A stretch of 64,000 nucleotides of DNA from Pandoraea anapnoica (GCF_902459765.1 NZ_CABPSP010000017.1:1-64000); one strand, 5' to 3'; positions 25,776 through 35,193 are shown, counted from the stretch's first letter. A program made the numbers and translations. Notes: generated by a model from the sequence alone, not told the origin.

Positions 25776-26855
25776 ATGCCCCGTAAATTCGTCAGGACGT
25801 TGCCGTGTCTCGTCGCTGCGGCAACGCTCGCGTTGTCCCCTCTGTCGTCGCTGGCCTGCACACGTGTGGTGTATCTCGGTGCGAACGACGACGTCATTAC
25901 TGCCCGCTCGATGGACTGGAAGCGGGATGTCGCGACCAATCTGTATGTGCTGCCTCGGGGCATTGCACGCACGGGTGAGGCCGGGCCGAACTCCATCCGC
26001 TGGACGGCGAAGTACGGCAGTGTCGTGGCGACCGGTTACGACGTGTCGACGACCGATGGCGTCAATGAGAAGGGTTTGTCTGCGCAGCTGTTGTGGCTCG
26101 TGGAGTCGCAATATCCGAAGTTCGACAAGGATTCCAAACCGGGTCTGACGATTGCCGCGTGGGCGCAGTACGTCCTGGACAATTTCGCGACGGTCGCCGA
26201 GGCCGTCTCGGCGTTGGAGAAGGAGCCGTTCACGGTCGTGACGGATAACGTGCCGGGCGAGGATCGGCTCACGACGCTGCACTTGTCGATGTCGGACAAG
26301 ACGGGCGACAGCGCCATCGTCGAATACATCAATGGTCGGCAGGTGATTCATCACGGCAAGCAGTATCAGGTGATGACGAACTCGCCGACGTTCGACGAGC
26401 AGCTCGCGTTGAATGCTTACTGGACACAGATCGGTGGCACGACGTTCCTGCCGGGAACCAACCGCGCGTCGGACCGTTTTGCGCGGGCGTCGTTTTACGT
26501 CAACGCGATTCCGAAGAGCGAAGATCCGGTGGAGGCGCTGGCGAGCATGTTTGGCGTGATTCGCAATGCGTCGGTGCCGTTTGGCATTACGACGCCGGGG
26601 CAGCCGAATATCTCGTCGACGCGCTGGCGAACGGTCGTCGATCACAAGCGCATGCTCTATTTCTTCGAGTCGGCGCTCACGCCGAATACCTTCTGGGTGG
26701 ATCTCAACAAGGTCGATTTTTCGGCAGGTGCGCAGGTTAAGCGCCTTGATCTCGGGAAAGACCAGCGAAACACCTTCAGCGGCGAAGTTTCCGCTAGCTT
26801 CAAAGCTGCGCCACCGTTCCCGTTTCTTGGGTTGAAGTCGGGGAAAGCGGGGTGA
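25776..26855 (+). CDS. Exported choloylglycine hydrolase/penicillin acylase-family (Ntn) amidohydrolase
   Basis: A 359-residue linear amide C-N hydrolase. A signal peptide (residues 1-27, ending SSLA) would be cut to expose Cys28, the N-terminal nucleophile. The family context is ACTRVVYLGANDDVITARSMDW. Further family segments are NEKGLSAQLLWL and the later VMTNSPTFDEQL. It probably acts in the periplasm on an acylated small molecule. Penicillin V, bile salts or acyl-homoserine lactones are family substrates and cannot be separated here. GTGAGG is the ribosome-binding site. Confidence 0.88.
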   Translation: MPRKFVRTLPCLVAAATLALSPLSSLACTRVVYLGANDDVITARSMDWKRDVATNLYVLPRGIARTGEAGPNSIRWTAKYGSVVATGYDVSTTDGVNEKGLSAQLLWLVESQYPKFDKDSKPGLTIAAWAQYVLDNFATVAEAVSALEKEPFTVVTDNVPGEDRLTTLHLSMSDKTGDSAIVEYINGRQVIHHGKQYQVMTNSPTFDEQLALNAYWTQIGGTTFLPGTNRASDRFARASFYVNAIPKSEDPVEALASMFGVIRNASVPFGITTPGQPNISSTRWRTVVDHKRMLYFFESALTPNTFWVDLNKVDFSAGAQVKRLDLGKDQRNTFSGEVSASFKAAPPFPFLGLKSGKAG

Positions 26856-26881
26856 AATCCGTTTAGGTGCTGTCGGAAACG

Positions 26882-26911
26882 AAAAATGGGCCTTCGGGCC
26901 CGTTTTCATTT
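26882..26911 (+). terminator. Terminator after the amidohydrolase gene
   Basis: GGGCC/GGCCC around TTCG (26888-26892 with 26897-26901), extended by AAAAT/GTTTT and followed by CATTT. The 3' half, GGCCCGTTTTCATTT (26897-26911), recurs exactly at 28963-28977. Confidence 0.8.
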
Positions 26912-26915
26912 CTGC

Positions 26916-26946
26916 TTACTGACTAGCATGTATTACATGCTATGAT
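26916..26946 (+). promoter_or_regulatory. PadR promoter with perfect 19-bp palindromic operator
   Basis: TAGCATGTATTACATGCTA (26924-26942) is a perfect palindrome about a central T. TATGAT (26941-26946) overlaps its right end as a -10 element. TTACTG or nearby CTGACT could be the -35. PadR-family regulators bind such ATGT/ACAT palindromes, so the downstream PadR gene is probably autorepressed. The start codon is 40 bp downstream. Confidence 0.75.
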
Positions 26947-26985
26947 GCAATGCATGATAGTTGGTCCGGAGCTGACGTAACGCTT

Positions 26986-27312
26986 ATGAGTGATTCAATC
27001 TCGACGCAGCTTAAGAAAGGGGTGCTAGACCTCTGCGTACTAGCGCTCCTGGAAAAGGGCGATAGCTACGCGTATGACATCTCCCGCAACCTTGCGAAAG
27101 CGGTCGATATGCGCGAAGGGACGATTTATCCGCTGATGCGGCGGCTTGAAGCCGAGGGGCTTATCGAAAGCTACATGCAGGCGTCGGCAGGTGGTCCGTC
27201 ACGTAAGTATTACCGTCTTAAACCCGCTGGTCAGGCTTCACTTCGTGCGCAGATCAGCGAGTGGAAACACTTCGTCGAGTCCGTCAATCAGGTTCTTGGA
27301 GCCAACGCATGA
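26986..27312 (+). CDS. PadR-family transcriptional regulator
   Basis: A 108-residue PadR winged-helix protein (GVLDLCVLALLEKGDSYAYDI, then REGTIYPLMRRLEAEGLI and the wing residues GPSRKYYRLKPAG). The ATG at 26986 fits the family start. It overlaps the following HAAS-domain gene by ATGA, a pairing often seen for PadR with DUF1700 proteins. It probably represses its own operon from the palindrome upstream. The block is noticeably lower in GC than its flanks. Confidence 0.93.
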   Translation: MSDSISTQLKKGVLDLCVLALLEKGDSYAYDISRNLAKAVDMREGTIYPLMRRLEAEGLIESYMQASAGGPSRKYYRLKPAGQASLRAQISEWKHFVESVNQVLGANA

Positions 27313-28139
27313 ACAAAAGGGAATTCCTTCGACGTCTGGATATTGCACTCGTCGAGATCTCGCCAGCGGAGCGGGCGGAGATTCTGAAGGACTATGCCGC
27401 ACATTTTGAAGAGTCCCTGGCAAATGGCCGTGACGAGACGCTGACGGCCGAAGCGCTCGGGGATCCTGACGGGTTGGCCAAGGCGCATTTGGCCGATACT
27501 CGAACGGAAGGCGGGCGTATCAAGGCGACGGCAAAGCGGATTCTGTTCCGGATCGCAAGTCCACGTCATCCGTCCGGCGACACTGTTGAGCGTTTGCTTG
27601 CATGGGCGCCGGGTAGGGCGATGTCAATCGATCTGCCGGTGGTCGTGCGCTGGCAACCGGCGCAGACGGCGCGGGCAGTCGTACGAGGGCCTTCGTGGCT
27701 GGTCGAGCACGTACGTCTCGAGAACGAGCAACTCCACGGCCGCTTCAAGCCGCGCTTCTTTAGCGACAACCAGATATCGGTCGATCTCGAAGGTCCCTCC
27801 ATCGAGTCCTGGGCATTGCGCGGAAGCGGAGAGCTGACGTTGTTGAACGTTGCGCAGCCCTCGTTACGTCTTGCGCTGGACGGATCTGGCGACATCAAGG
27901 CGGCCGGGCGTGTCGACGAATTGCTCGTGACAATGGAAGGGACGGGCGATGTCGACACCAGCATGCTTGCTGCAGCGAACGCCAAGGTGGACGTGACTGG
28001 GCATGGTGACCTCACGATTGCGCCAAGCGGCGTGGCAGACATTGCAAGCAACGGCGGTGGTGACGTCGTGTTGTTGACGCGACCTACGAAGCTGACAACG
28101 CACGTTAAAGGTGGTGGAGCCGTTAAAGTGCCGCGATAG
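27309..28139 (+). CDS. HAAS (DUF1700)-like plus GIN/DUF2807-like beta-rich protein
   Basis: A 276-residue protein. Residues 1-70 (NKREFLRRLDIALVEISPAERAEILKDYAAHF) form the HAAS/DUF1700 helical domain known to pair with PadR. Residues about 95-276 resemble a DUF2807/GIN adhesin-head-like beta solenoid with regular short repeats (GSGELTLLNV, GSGDIKAAG, GTGDVDTS, GHGDLTIA, GGGDVVLL). No signal peptide or membrane helix is obvious, unlike typical HAAS membrane proteins. The start at 27309 overlaps the PadR stop. It may be a cell-envelope stress or sensing partner, by family context only. Confidence 0.75.
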   Translation: MNKREFLRRLDIALVEISPAERAEILKDYAAHFEESLANGRDETLTAEALGDPDGLAKAHLADTRTEGGRIKATAKRILFRIASPRHPSGDTVERLLAWAPGRAMSIDLPVVVRWQPAQTARAVVRGPSWLVEHVRLENEQLHGRFKPRFFSDNQISVDLEGPSIESWALRGSGELTLLNVAQPSLRLALDGSGDIKAAGRVDELLVTMEGTGDVDTSMLAAANAKVDVTGHGDLTIAPSGVADIASNGGGDVVLLTRPTKLTTHVKGGGAVKVPR

Positions 28140-28147
28140 CAGAGTGT

Positions 28148-28177
28148 CGCCCCCCCCAAGCAAACAGGGGGCGTTTT
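28148..28177 (+). terminator. Terminator after the PadR-HAAS operon
   Basis: CGCCCCC and GGGGGCG (28148-28154 with 28167-28173), then TTTT. It lies nine bases after the operon stop. Confidence 0.75.
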
Positions 28178-28221
28178 GCCACCGATTGCCGCTTCAATCG
28201 GTTTGATAACAACGCAATGAT

Positions 28222-28833
28222 ATGACCATCCCATCACAACTACTTTTCTTGCCTGGTGCGTCTGGTAGCACGACATTCTGGGAGCCTCTTGCTGGACGAA
28301 TCACATGCAACGCATCCAAATCGATTGTCGGTTATCCAGGTTTTGGAGGTGTCGCGCCGTCCCCGGACATAACGAATTTTGAGGAACTGGTTCGGCATGT
28401 TGTTCGTCGCATTGATCAACCGACTGCCATCGTTGCTCAATCGATGGGAGGAGTCATTGCAATTCGAGCGGCGTTGGAAAAGCAGGATCAAGTGACCCAT
28501 TTGGTCTTGTCGGTGACGTCCGGGGGATTGGACATGGCTAACTTGGGTGCCGAGGACTGGCGTGCTGATTTCTTGAAAACGAATGGGACGCTGCCAGACT
28601 GGTTCGTTTCGTACAGTTCAAACCTTTCCGGCGAGCTGCATAAGATTGTCCAACCGACCTTGTTGCTTTGGGGGGATGCGGATCCGTATAGTCCGGTCGC
28701 TGTAGGGGAAAAACTTCTTATGTCCCTTCCAGATGCTCGATTGCATGTGGTTCGAGGTGGGCATCATGATCTGGCGTCTGTCCATGCGGCAGAACTAGCG
28801 CCGTTGGTTAATGATCATCTATCAAGCGGTTGA
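28222..28833 (+). CDS. Alpha/beta hydrolase
   Basis: A 203-residue alpha/beta hydrolase. Oxyanion-loop FLPGASGS (about 9-16), nucleophile elbow AQSMGG with Ser74, acid Asp154 (or Asp152) in WGDADPYSP, and His181 in GGHHD complete a likely triad. It is shorter than most of its family (about 260 residues), with a very small cap. It lies between the PadR block and the 3' end of ssrA, with lower GC than its neighbours, suggesting acquisition. The substrate is unknown. Confidence 0.8.
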   Translation: MTIPSQLLFLPGASGSTTFWEPLAGRITCNASKSIVGYPGFGGVAPSPDITNFEELVRHVVRRIDQPTAIVAQSMGGVIAIRAALEKQDQVTHLVLSVTSGGLDMANLGAEDWRADFLKTNGTLPDWFVSYSSNLSGELHKIVQPTLLLWGDADPYSPVAVGEKLLMSLPDARLHVVRGGHHDLASVHAAELAPLVNDHLSSG

Positions 28834-28947
28834 AATCGCTTGACTCAAGAAGTGGCGGATTTCAATGGATCGATCTGGACGGCTGCAATCCGTTCGATCT
28901 GGAGACACGGCGCCCCGAGTACGGTACGGAAGACTTCGCAGAAAAAG

Positions 28948-28977
28948 AAAAACGGGCCCGAAGGCCCGTTTTCATTT
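28948..28977 (+). terminator. Terminator before ssrA
   Basis: CGGGCC/GGCCCG around CGAA (28953-28958 with 28963-28968), flanked by AAAAA and TTTT. It is nearly the same element as at 26882-26911, and the 15-base 3' part is identical. As an A-tract/T-tract hairpin it could stop transcription from both sides, including ssrA read-through from the other strand. Confidence 0.7.
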
Positions 28978-29017
28978 GGGTTTGACCGTCTTTCGTTGTC
29001 GTTGACGATCAGAATAT

Positions 29018-29387
29018 TGGTGGAGCCGGCGGGGATCGAACCCGCGTCCGCAAGCACTCTACGACCAGTTCTACATACTTAGTTCTGTCATTTGATTTAA
29101 CTGTTTTGTCGCGGACGAACACGCTACGCAACAGCGATTCACTAAATTTTCGACCTTGGCGTCGTGACGCCACCAAGGCTTAACTGACGTATATGACCTC
29201 TGGCGGTATTGCTACCGGTCTTGCGACACTAGTCCGTCAGTGAACTAGGCAGAGGACGGCGGCCCTTAGGCTGCCAGTGCGAACGTTTCGTCGTTTGCAG
29301 TTACGTTTTTCCCATTGATTAACGAGGTGACGGGTCCTCGGTATGCCCTGCATCGCTTTATACCCACGTCGAAACCATGTCGGCCCC
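29018..29387 (-). ncRNA. ssrA: Transfer-messenger RNA (tmRNA)
   Basis: A 370-nt one-piece tmRNA on the minus strand. The acceptor stem is GGGGCCG at the 5' end (29381-29387) with CGGCTCC before the encoded CCA (29018-29020), and the T-arm GGTTCGATCC is present. The tag frame (29266-29298, read leftwards) encodes ANDETFALAA and then TAA. With the tRNA-charged Ala the tag is A-ANDETFALAA. It rescues stalled ribosomes and marks the products for ClpXP. A -10-like CATAAT (29401-29406 on the minus strand) lies just upstream, overlapping the area after the DUF748 gene stop. Confidence 0.98.
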
Positions 29388-29417
29388 AGTGGAATGATCG
29401 ATTATGACACAAATGCC

Positions 29418-32400
29418 TCACTTCAGTGCGAAGTCGACACGCGTGGTGGCCCCCTTGTCCTTGATGCCGTCCGCGTTCAGCTTCGGCGCCACCACGAACA
29501 GCCGGTCAGAAGCGATCTTGCCGTCCAGCCACGACCGCACTCGCTGGGCGCGGCGTTCGGCCAGCGCCCGTAGATCGTCGTCGCCCACCTTGACGTTCGT
29601 CTCCATGAGCTTCTCCATTTCGTCATCCGGCAGCGACTTGGTGAGTCCGATCATGTTGCGAGGTTTCGCGAAGTCGGCCGCCTTGTAGGCAGCTGTGAGG
29701 TACTTGCTACGTTCCTCCGGCGTCACCGTCACGCTGTCAACATCAATGCTCTCGCCCTTGCCGACCATCGCCTTGACCTTCTGCGCCTTGATAGCGCGCG
29801 CGACCGCCACGCTACGCAGGCCGTCGGTGTCCTTGGCGGGGTCTACGCGACCTACGATGTCCAGCTTCAGCGCTTCGCGATCGTTCAGCGCCTTGACCAG
29901 CGTTTCGAGACGCTTTTCGTCGGCGGGCGACAGACGCGCGCTCCCGGGGGCGAATTCAACGTACCCGAGTTCCTGCTCGCCACCGCCGAATGCGGATGCC
30001 AATAAGCTGAACGGTGCGGTGGCCGCCTTGACGATCAGGTTCACGAACGCACGGAAAATCACGCCGCCGAGGCTGAACTGCGGATCGTCCAGCGAGCCGG
30101 AAATCGGTATGTCGACGTCGATTTCACCGCGTGAGTTCTTCAGCAACGACACCGCCAGCCGCACCGGCAGGTTGGTCGCCGTCGGGCTGTCCACGTGGTC
30201 GCCGAACGTCAACTGATCGATAAAGATGTGGTTGTTCGCGGTGAGCTTCGCTTGATCGAGCAGATAGTGAACGTCGACCGTGAGCTTGCCCTTTTCGATG
30301 GGGTAACCCGCGTATTTCGTGGAGTACGGCGTGAGGTTGGTCAATTCGATGCCATCCGCTTTCGCGCCGAGATCCACGAACGCCATCGGCGCCAGCGGGT
30401 TGATCTTGCCGTTGATATTGATCGGCGCGTTGCGGTTCACCTTGCCCTGCAATGCGACTTCGGCCGGTTCGGTGGTAGCAGTGCCAAAGGCACCGATCCG
30501 TCCGCCGATGTCCGTCAGATTGGCCGTGTAGTTCGGCTTGACGAAGTTGTCCGTGAAGTTGATGTTGCCGCCTTGCAGGGTGATACGTCCGATGTGGACG
30601 TCCGCAGGTAGCGCCTTGCCCGTTCCGTAGCCGGGGCCCCGTTCGGCCGTCGTCTTGCCCGGCGATTGCTCCTTCTTCTCGACCTCCGTCGGCTGTCCTG
30701 CCTCTACGGCCGAAGCCGCCGCATCGAGCGGGGGCTTCGCTGCGGACGCCGCGTCCAGCGGTATGCCTTCATTTGCTCGGGTAAGTGAGCGGGGCGCCTG
30801 GTTATTGCCCACAACGTCGGCCAGATTCAGGCGGCCGTTAGCATTGATGATCAGACGCGCGTAAAAGCGCGACAGCGCAATGCTGCCCAACTGGACGTTA
30901 GGTTTGCCGCTGCCCACCGCCAAATTGATCTGCTGCACCGCCAACGCATTCCAGCGCACGAAGTCGTCTGTCGTCACCTTGTCGAGCAGGCGTACGTTGC
31001 CGAGCGTGGCGTCACCGCGATACGTCGCTTGCGGGGTGTCGCCCTTCATCGCGAAGGTGGCGCGTCCGTTGCTGGAGAGCAAGGCGCTCGCGATGCTCGC
31101 GTTCAGTTCGTCGCTCATGTACGAATCGAACGCAGCCAGATCGAGCTGCTCGGTTTTGACCTGAAGATCGCCGGACAACGGCTGCGGCGTGACGCTACCC
31201 GTCGCGTTGAGCGAGCCCTTCTTGTTAAGCGTGCCGTTCACTTCAAGCTGCAACGGCTTGGTCATGTCTTGCGACGCGCCCTGGACCTTGATGTTGAGCG
31301 GCGCGAACTTCGCATTGATCGGACGGCCTTTGACCGCGCGATCCTCAAATCCGATGCTCGCGTTCTCGACCGAGACCTTGCCGACCTTCCACTGCCATCC
31401 GCCCGCGGCTTGCGTGTTCGATGCGGGGGCTTTGGCAGACGTACGTCGACCGCGTTCGGTGCCGACACGGGCGTTGATCCCGCTGCCGCTGCTTGCGGAC
31501 GCCTTCGGCTGGCCGTCGCCGGTCAGCGCCAGCAGGTTGATCTTGCCGTCCTTGTCGCGGCGTGCGGCGACGTCCAAACCGCTGACCGTCACTTCATCCA
31601 CGACCGCCTGACGGGCACCAAGGTCGAAGTGCGAAAGCTTCGCCTGCGCCTTGGCCAGCTTCACGGGAGCATCGCCCTTCTGACCGGTCAGCCACTCGAT
31701 CTTCTCAAGCGTCGCCGTGGCGGGCGCGATCTGCACATTGGGCTGCTTGTCGGGGGCAAACGCGGCATTGAACGTCGCCTGCGCACCGACCGTGCCGCTC
31801 TTCAGGTCGCCAGCGAGAGCGCCTTGCGCAAACGGCAGCAGCGGCGCGAGCGCGATCGACTGTGCGTCCAGTTCCCCGCTGGCGTTATACGCAGGCAGGC
31901 TGAACTGACCGTGGGCCTTCAGCGAGCCACCGCTTTGGATGCCCAGCGACGCATCGTAAGTTGCGGGGTCCTTACCCAGCGTAGAAAACTGTTTCACGGC
32001 GAGCTGGACGTTCTCCAGCGCAATGCTTGCGGGCTTTGCGCTGCGTTCATCGGTGAAACGCAGCTTGCTGTTCACCAGCGAAACCTCGCCGACGAGTAAG
32101 TCGAGCGGCAAGGGTTGCGCGGCGGCCGCAGCCTTCGCCTGCGCGGCTTCAGCGGCCGATGCGGGCGTGGCGGGGCGTGCCGTTTGTTCGGCAGCGACCT
32201 TCGGCGCGGACTTGGCTGCTTCGCTCGCCTTGGGAGATGCCGCCGCCTCGTCGACCGCTTTGCCGACAGCCTTCAGCACCGGCCGTTGCGGCAGCAGGGC
32301 TTTTACGACGTTGATCGACCCGTCCTTTTCCATCGTGACGTGCTGGTCAAGGCCATCGATCCGTACGCTGTCGATGTGATAAATGTTGCTCAGCGGTTCG

Positions 32401-33404
32401 ACCTTGCCCAGCTTGACGTCGATTTGTTTGACCGCAACGAGCGGTGAGCCGTCAGCTTCGTTGATCACCGCGTCAGCCAATCCCGCAGTTCCCGTCAGGA
32501 CTACGTGGTTGCCGTCCTTGTCTCGCGTAAAGCGCAGTTTCAGATCGGTACTGACCGCACCGCTCTTGATATGCGCGGGAATGGTCATGGGCGCGTAACC
32601 GAGGTACTTCGGCACGTCGAGTCGGTCGAGCTTGATGTCGACCGTCGACTCCAGCGAGTCGGCAAACGGTTTGGTCTGTCCGGAGATATGCAGCGGCGAG
32701 CCGTCGATGGACGCCTGCAGCAGCGGCTGTACGAAAATATCGGTGTCGGCAGGCAGGTTGGCAATGAATGGCACGCCGACTTGCAGATTGTCGACAACGT
32801 GCTTTTCGTTCTGATAGGCATCATCAATGCGAATCGTGCCGTTCTTGATCTGCACATTGTTCAGTGCAAAGCGCGCAGGCTTCGATGGTTCGGGCGAGGG
32901 CGGACCGGACGTCGCGCGATCGATGATGTCCGAGAAGTTGAACCGCTGCGGCGCGGTGCGCACGATGTTCACGACGGGCGTGTCGACGTATAGCTCGCCG
33001 ATCACCGGGGCAAAGCGGAACAGCGAGCTCCACGAGGCGTTCACCCGCAATTCGCCGATATCGACGAACGGCTGGCCGGGTGTCTTGTCGCCGATATGCA
33101 CCTGATGCAGATCGAGACGCAGTGTGTACGGGTTGAAACTGACGTCGCCGACGCTCACCGGCCGTTCGAGATAAGCGGAGAGCTTGTCGACGGCGTAATG
33201 CTTGAGCACGGCCGGTACCGTGAAGTAGCCGACCACGCCAAACACGGCAATGATCCCTGCGGCCCACAGTCCGGTCTTGCGTGCGCGGCGGCGCACGTTC
33301 GGGTCGCGTCCAAGCGCCTGTGCGCGGGCGAGGCCTTGCTGCAGGCGGGTGCCGTCTGCGGGGGAAGCTTTTGAGGGGTCGCGATCGTTCGCTTGCTCGG
33401 CCAT
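29418..33404 (-). CDS. Giant DUF748/AsmA-like envelope protein with OmpA-like C-terminus
   Basis: A 1328-residue protein. An N-terminal membrane anchor (about residues 45-66, KTGLWAAGIIAVFGVVGYF) follows a charged cytoplasmic segment. The rest is a long repetitive beta-rich chain of the DUF748/AsmA class. Three Ala/Pro-rich disordered linkers interrupt it. The end (GYVEFAPGSARLSPADEKRLETLVKAL...) resembles an OmpA/peptidoglycan-binding domain. ATG at 33404 has GGGAG upstream; the longer frame adds a non-conserved Arg-rich leader. AsmA-like proteins are proposed lipid bridges across the periplasm. It lies downstream of ubiG-gph. Confidence 0.8.
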   Translation of the reverse strand: MAEQANDRDPSKASPADGTRLQQGLARAQALGRDPNVRRRARKTGLWAAGIIAVFGVVGYFTVPAVLKHYAVDKLSAYLERPVSVGDVSFNPYTLRLDLHQVHIGDKTPGQPFVDIGELRVNASWSSLFRFAPVIGELYVDTPVVNIVRTAPQRFNFSDIIDRATSGPPSPEPSKPARFALNNVQIKNGTIRIDDAYQNEKHVVDNLQVGVPFIANLPADTDIFVQPLLQASIDGSPLHISGQTKPFADSLESTVDIKLDRLDVPKYLGYAPMTIPAHIKSGAVSTDLKLRFTRDKDGNHVVLTGTAGLADAVINEADGSPLVAVKQIDVKLGKVEPLSNIYHIDSVRIDGLDQHVTMEKDGSINVVKALLPQRPVLKAVGKAVDEAAASPKASEAAKSAPKVAAEQTARPATPASAAEAAQAKAAAAAQPLPLDLLVGEVSLVNSKLRFTDERSAKPASIALENVQLAVKQFSTLGKDPATYDASLGIQSGGSLKAHGQFSLPAYNASGELDAQSIALAPLLPFAQGALAGDLKSGTVGAQATFNAAFAPDKQPNVQIAPATATLEKIEWLTGQKGDAPVKLAKAQAKLSHFDLGARQAVVDEVTVSGLDVAARRDKDGKINLLALTGDGQPKASASSGSGINARVGTERGRRTSAKAPASNTQAAGGWQWKVGKVSVENASIGFEDRAVKGRPINAKFAPLNIKVQGASQDMTKPLQLEVNGTLNKKGSLNATGSVTPQPLSGDLQVKTEQLDLAAFDSYMSDELNASIASALLSSNGRATFAMKGDTPQATYRGDATLGNVRLLDKVTTDDFVRWNALAVQQINLAVGSGKPNVQLGSIALSRFYARLIINANGRLNLADVVGNNQAPRSLTRANEGIPLDAASAAKPPLDAAASAVEAGQPTEVEKKEQSPGKTTAERGPGYGTGKALPADVHIGRITLQGGNINFTDNFVKPNYTANLTDIGGRIGAFGTATTEPAEVALQGKVNRNAPININGKINPLAPMAFVDLGAKADGIELTNLTPYSTKYAGYPIEKGKLTVDVHYLLDQAKLTANNHIFIDQLTFGDHVDSPTATNLPVRLAVSLLKNSRGEIDVDIPISGSLDDPQFSLGGVIFRAFVNLIVKAATAPFSLLASAFGGGEQELGYVEFAPGSARLSPADEKRLETLVKALNDREALKLDIVGRVDPAKDTDGLRSVAVARAIKAQKVKAMVGKGESIDVDSVTVTPEERSKYLTAAYKAADFAKPRNMIGLTKSLPDDEMEKLMETNVKVGDDDLRALAERRAQRVRSWLDGKIASDRLFVVAPKLNADGIKDKGATTRVDFALK

Positions 33405-33520
33405 GCGGTCTCCCGTAAGTAGCCTATGAAGCATACGCAGCGCCATGGGGCGCGGCGGGACATTCCCAGAACGCGCCGCGAGTGTTGCGACGACGTCCTG
33501 GCAGGCGATGGTTCGGTGGC

Positions 33521-34243
33521 TTACGCCAACTGCATCACCAGCGGGGCGATCGCGCCCGCGCGTTCGACGACTGCATCCGCCTGCCACTGAGCAGGTACGA
33601 GCGAGTCGCCGCAATAACCGTAGGCCGCGGCAATCGTCGCCATTCCAGCCGCCTTACCGGCCTGCACATCGCGAAGGTCGTCGCCAACGTACACGATATG
33701 GGCAGGCGCAATGCCAATACACTCGGCTGCGTAGAGCAGAGGCGCAGGGTGCGGCTTGCTATGCGGCGTCGTGTCGCCCGAGACAACGCAGGCTGCGCCG
33801 TCCGCGAGTCCGATCAGCTTGACTAGCGGATTCGTCAGACGCGCAGCCTTGTTCGTCACAATGCCCCACGGCATGCCACGTTCGCTCAAGGCAGCGAGCA
33901 AGTCTGGAATGCCTTCGAACAAGCGGCTTTGCACGCACAACGCGGCTTCGTAGTTGGCAAGGAATGCGTCTCTCAGGGCCGGGAAGGCGGCATCGTCCGG
34001 GGGCACGCCGAATGCACTGCCGATCAGTCCGCGCGCACCGTGCGACGCTTGCAGTCGAAGCGTCTCGTAAGGGCCTGGCGGCAGACCACGATCGGTACGC
34101 ACCTTGTTGACTGCCGCGACGAGATCGGGGGCCGTGTCGGCGAGTGTGCCGTCCAGATCGAACAAGACAGCGCGAATCTCGCCGTGCAGCAGCGTTGACG
34201 TGGCGTCGAGGGAGGAAGGGGCGCGGACGGGGGGCTCGAACAT
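33521..34243 (-). CDS. gph: Phosphoglycolate phosphatase (HAD family)
   Basis: A 240-residue HAD hydrolase. Motif I is LFDLDGTLADT (catalytic Asp pair), motif II GIVTNKAA, motif III HSKPHPAPLL and motif IV YVGDDLRDVQAGKAAG. It removes 2-phosphoglycolate formed in DNA repair. It starts one base after the ubiG stop, the usual ubiG-gph order in beta-proteobacteria. Confidence 0.92.
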   Translation of the reverse strand: MFEPPVRAPSSLDATSTLLHGEIRAVLFDLDGTLADTAPDLVAAVNKVRTDRGLPPGPYETLRLQASHGARGLIGSAFGVPPDDAAFPALRDAFLANYEAALCVQSRLFEGIPDLLAALSERGMPWGIVTNKAARLTNPLVKLIGLADGAACVVSGDTTPHSKPHPAPLLYAAECIGIAPAHIVYVGDDLRDVQAGKAAGMATIAAAYGYCGDSLVPAQWQADAVVERAGAIAPLVMQLA

Positions 34244-34244
34244 A

Positions 34245-34940
34245 TCAGGCGTCGCGGGTGCAAGCGACCATATAGTTGACGTCGGTATCGCGATTGATCG
34301 CGTAGCGTTTGCTGATCGGATTGTAGGTCAGGCCACGCATGTCGCGGATTGTCAGGCCGCTCGCACGGGTGAACGATGCCAGCTCCGATGGGCGGATGAA
34401 CTTGGCGTAATCGTGCGTGCCCCGCGGCAGCATCCGCAGTACGTACTCTGCACCGACCACGGCGAGCAGCCATGCCTTCGGATTGCGGTTGAGCGTGGAA
34501 AAGAACACATGACCGCCCGGTTTCACGAGCGTTGCGCACGCAGCGACGATAGACGCCGGTGACGGCACGTGTTCGAGCATTTCCATGCAGGTCACCACGT
34601 CGTACGTACCCGCGTCACGCGCAGCGAGCGCTTCGGCAGCGATTTCTTCGTACTCAATGGAAAGGCCAGCTTCAAGGCTATGCAAATCGGCAACCCCGAG
34701 CGCTTTTTTCGACAGATCGATGCCTTTGACGCGCGCACCCTGACGCGCCATCGATTCCGACAGAATGCCGCCACCGCAGCCGATGTCGAGCACGCGCTTG
34801 CCTTGCAACTGGACGTGCTGTTCGATCCAGTCGAGGCGCAACGGGTTGATCTCGTGCAGCGGCTTGAATTCGCTGAGCGGATCCCACCAGCGGTGGGCCA
34901 ATTCACTGAATTTATTGAGTTCTTGCGGGTCGGCGTTCAT
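34245..34940 (-). CDS. ubiG: Ubiquinone biosynthesis O-methyltransferase
   Basis: A 231-residue AdoMet methyltransferase that carries out both O-methylations of ubiquinone synthesis. Motif [15 protein letters not shown] is clear, as is [11 protein letters not shown] at the start. ATG at 34940 gives the family length; a much longer upstream frame is non-conserved. A possible promoter (minus-strand TATACT near 35035-35045, with TTGGAC/TGGACA upstream) lies about 100 bp before. Followed by gph and the DUF748 gene. Confidence 0.95.
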   Translation of the reverse strand: MNADPQELNKFSELAHRWWDPLSEFKPLHEINPLRLDWIEQHVQLQGKRVLDIGCGGGILSESMARQGARVKGIDLSKKALGVADLHSLEAGLSIEYEEIAAEALAARDAGTYDVVTCMEMLEHVPSPASIVAACATLVKPGGHVFFSTLNRNPKAWLLAVVGAEYVLRMLPRGTHDYAKFIRPSELASFTRASGLTIRDMRGLTYNPISKRYAINRDTDVNYMVACTRDA

Positions 34941-35193
34941 CACTTGCTCATAGACGTTGACGGCTCGGGCAGGCGGAATGCCGAGTGGCTGAGCGTGCCC
35001 TCCATGCCGGTTGGTCGGCGGGCGCCGTCGAGATGGAGGAAGTATAACGAAGTGAGTGCGCCCATGTCCAAAGCGCAAGGCGTGGCGGGGCCGGACGGCC
35101 AGCGATGCGTCGGGGAATTTGCGCCGGGTCGGGGTGACGCCGGATGACGAGCATCGCGTGCCACCCCGACGGCTCTCGCCATCCGGCTTAAGC

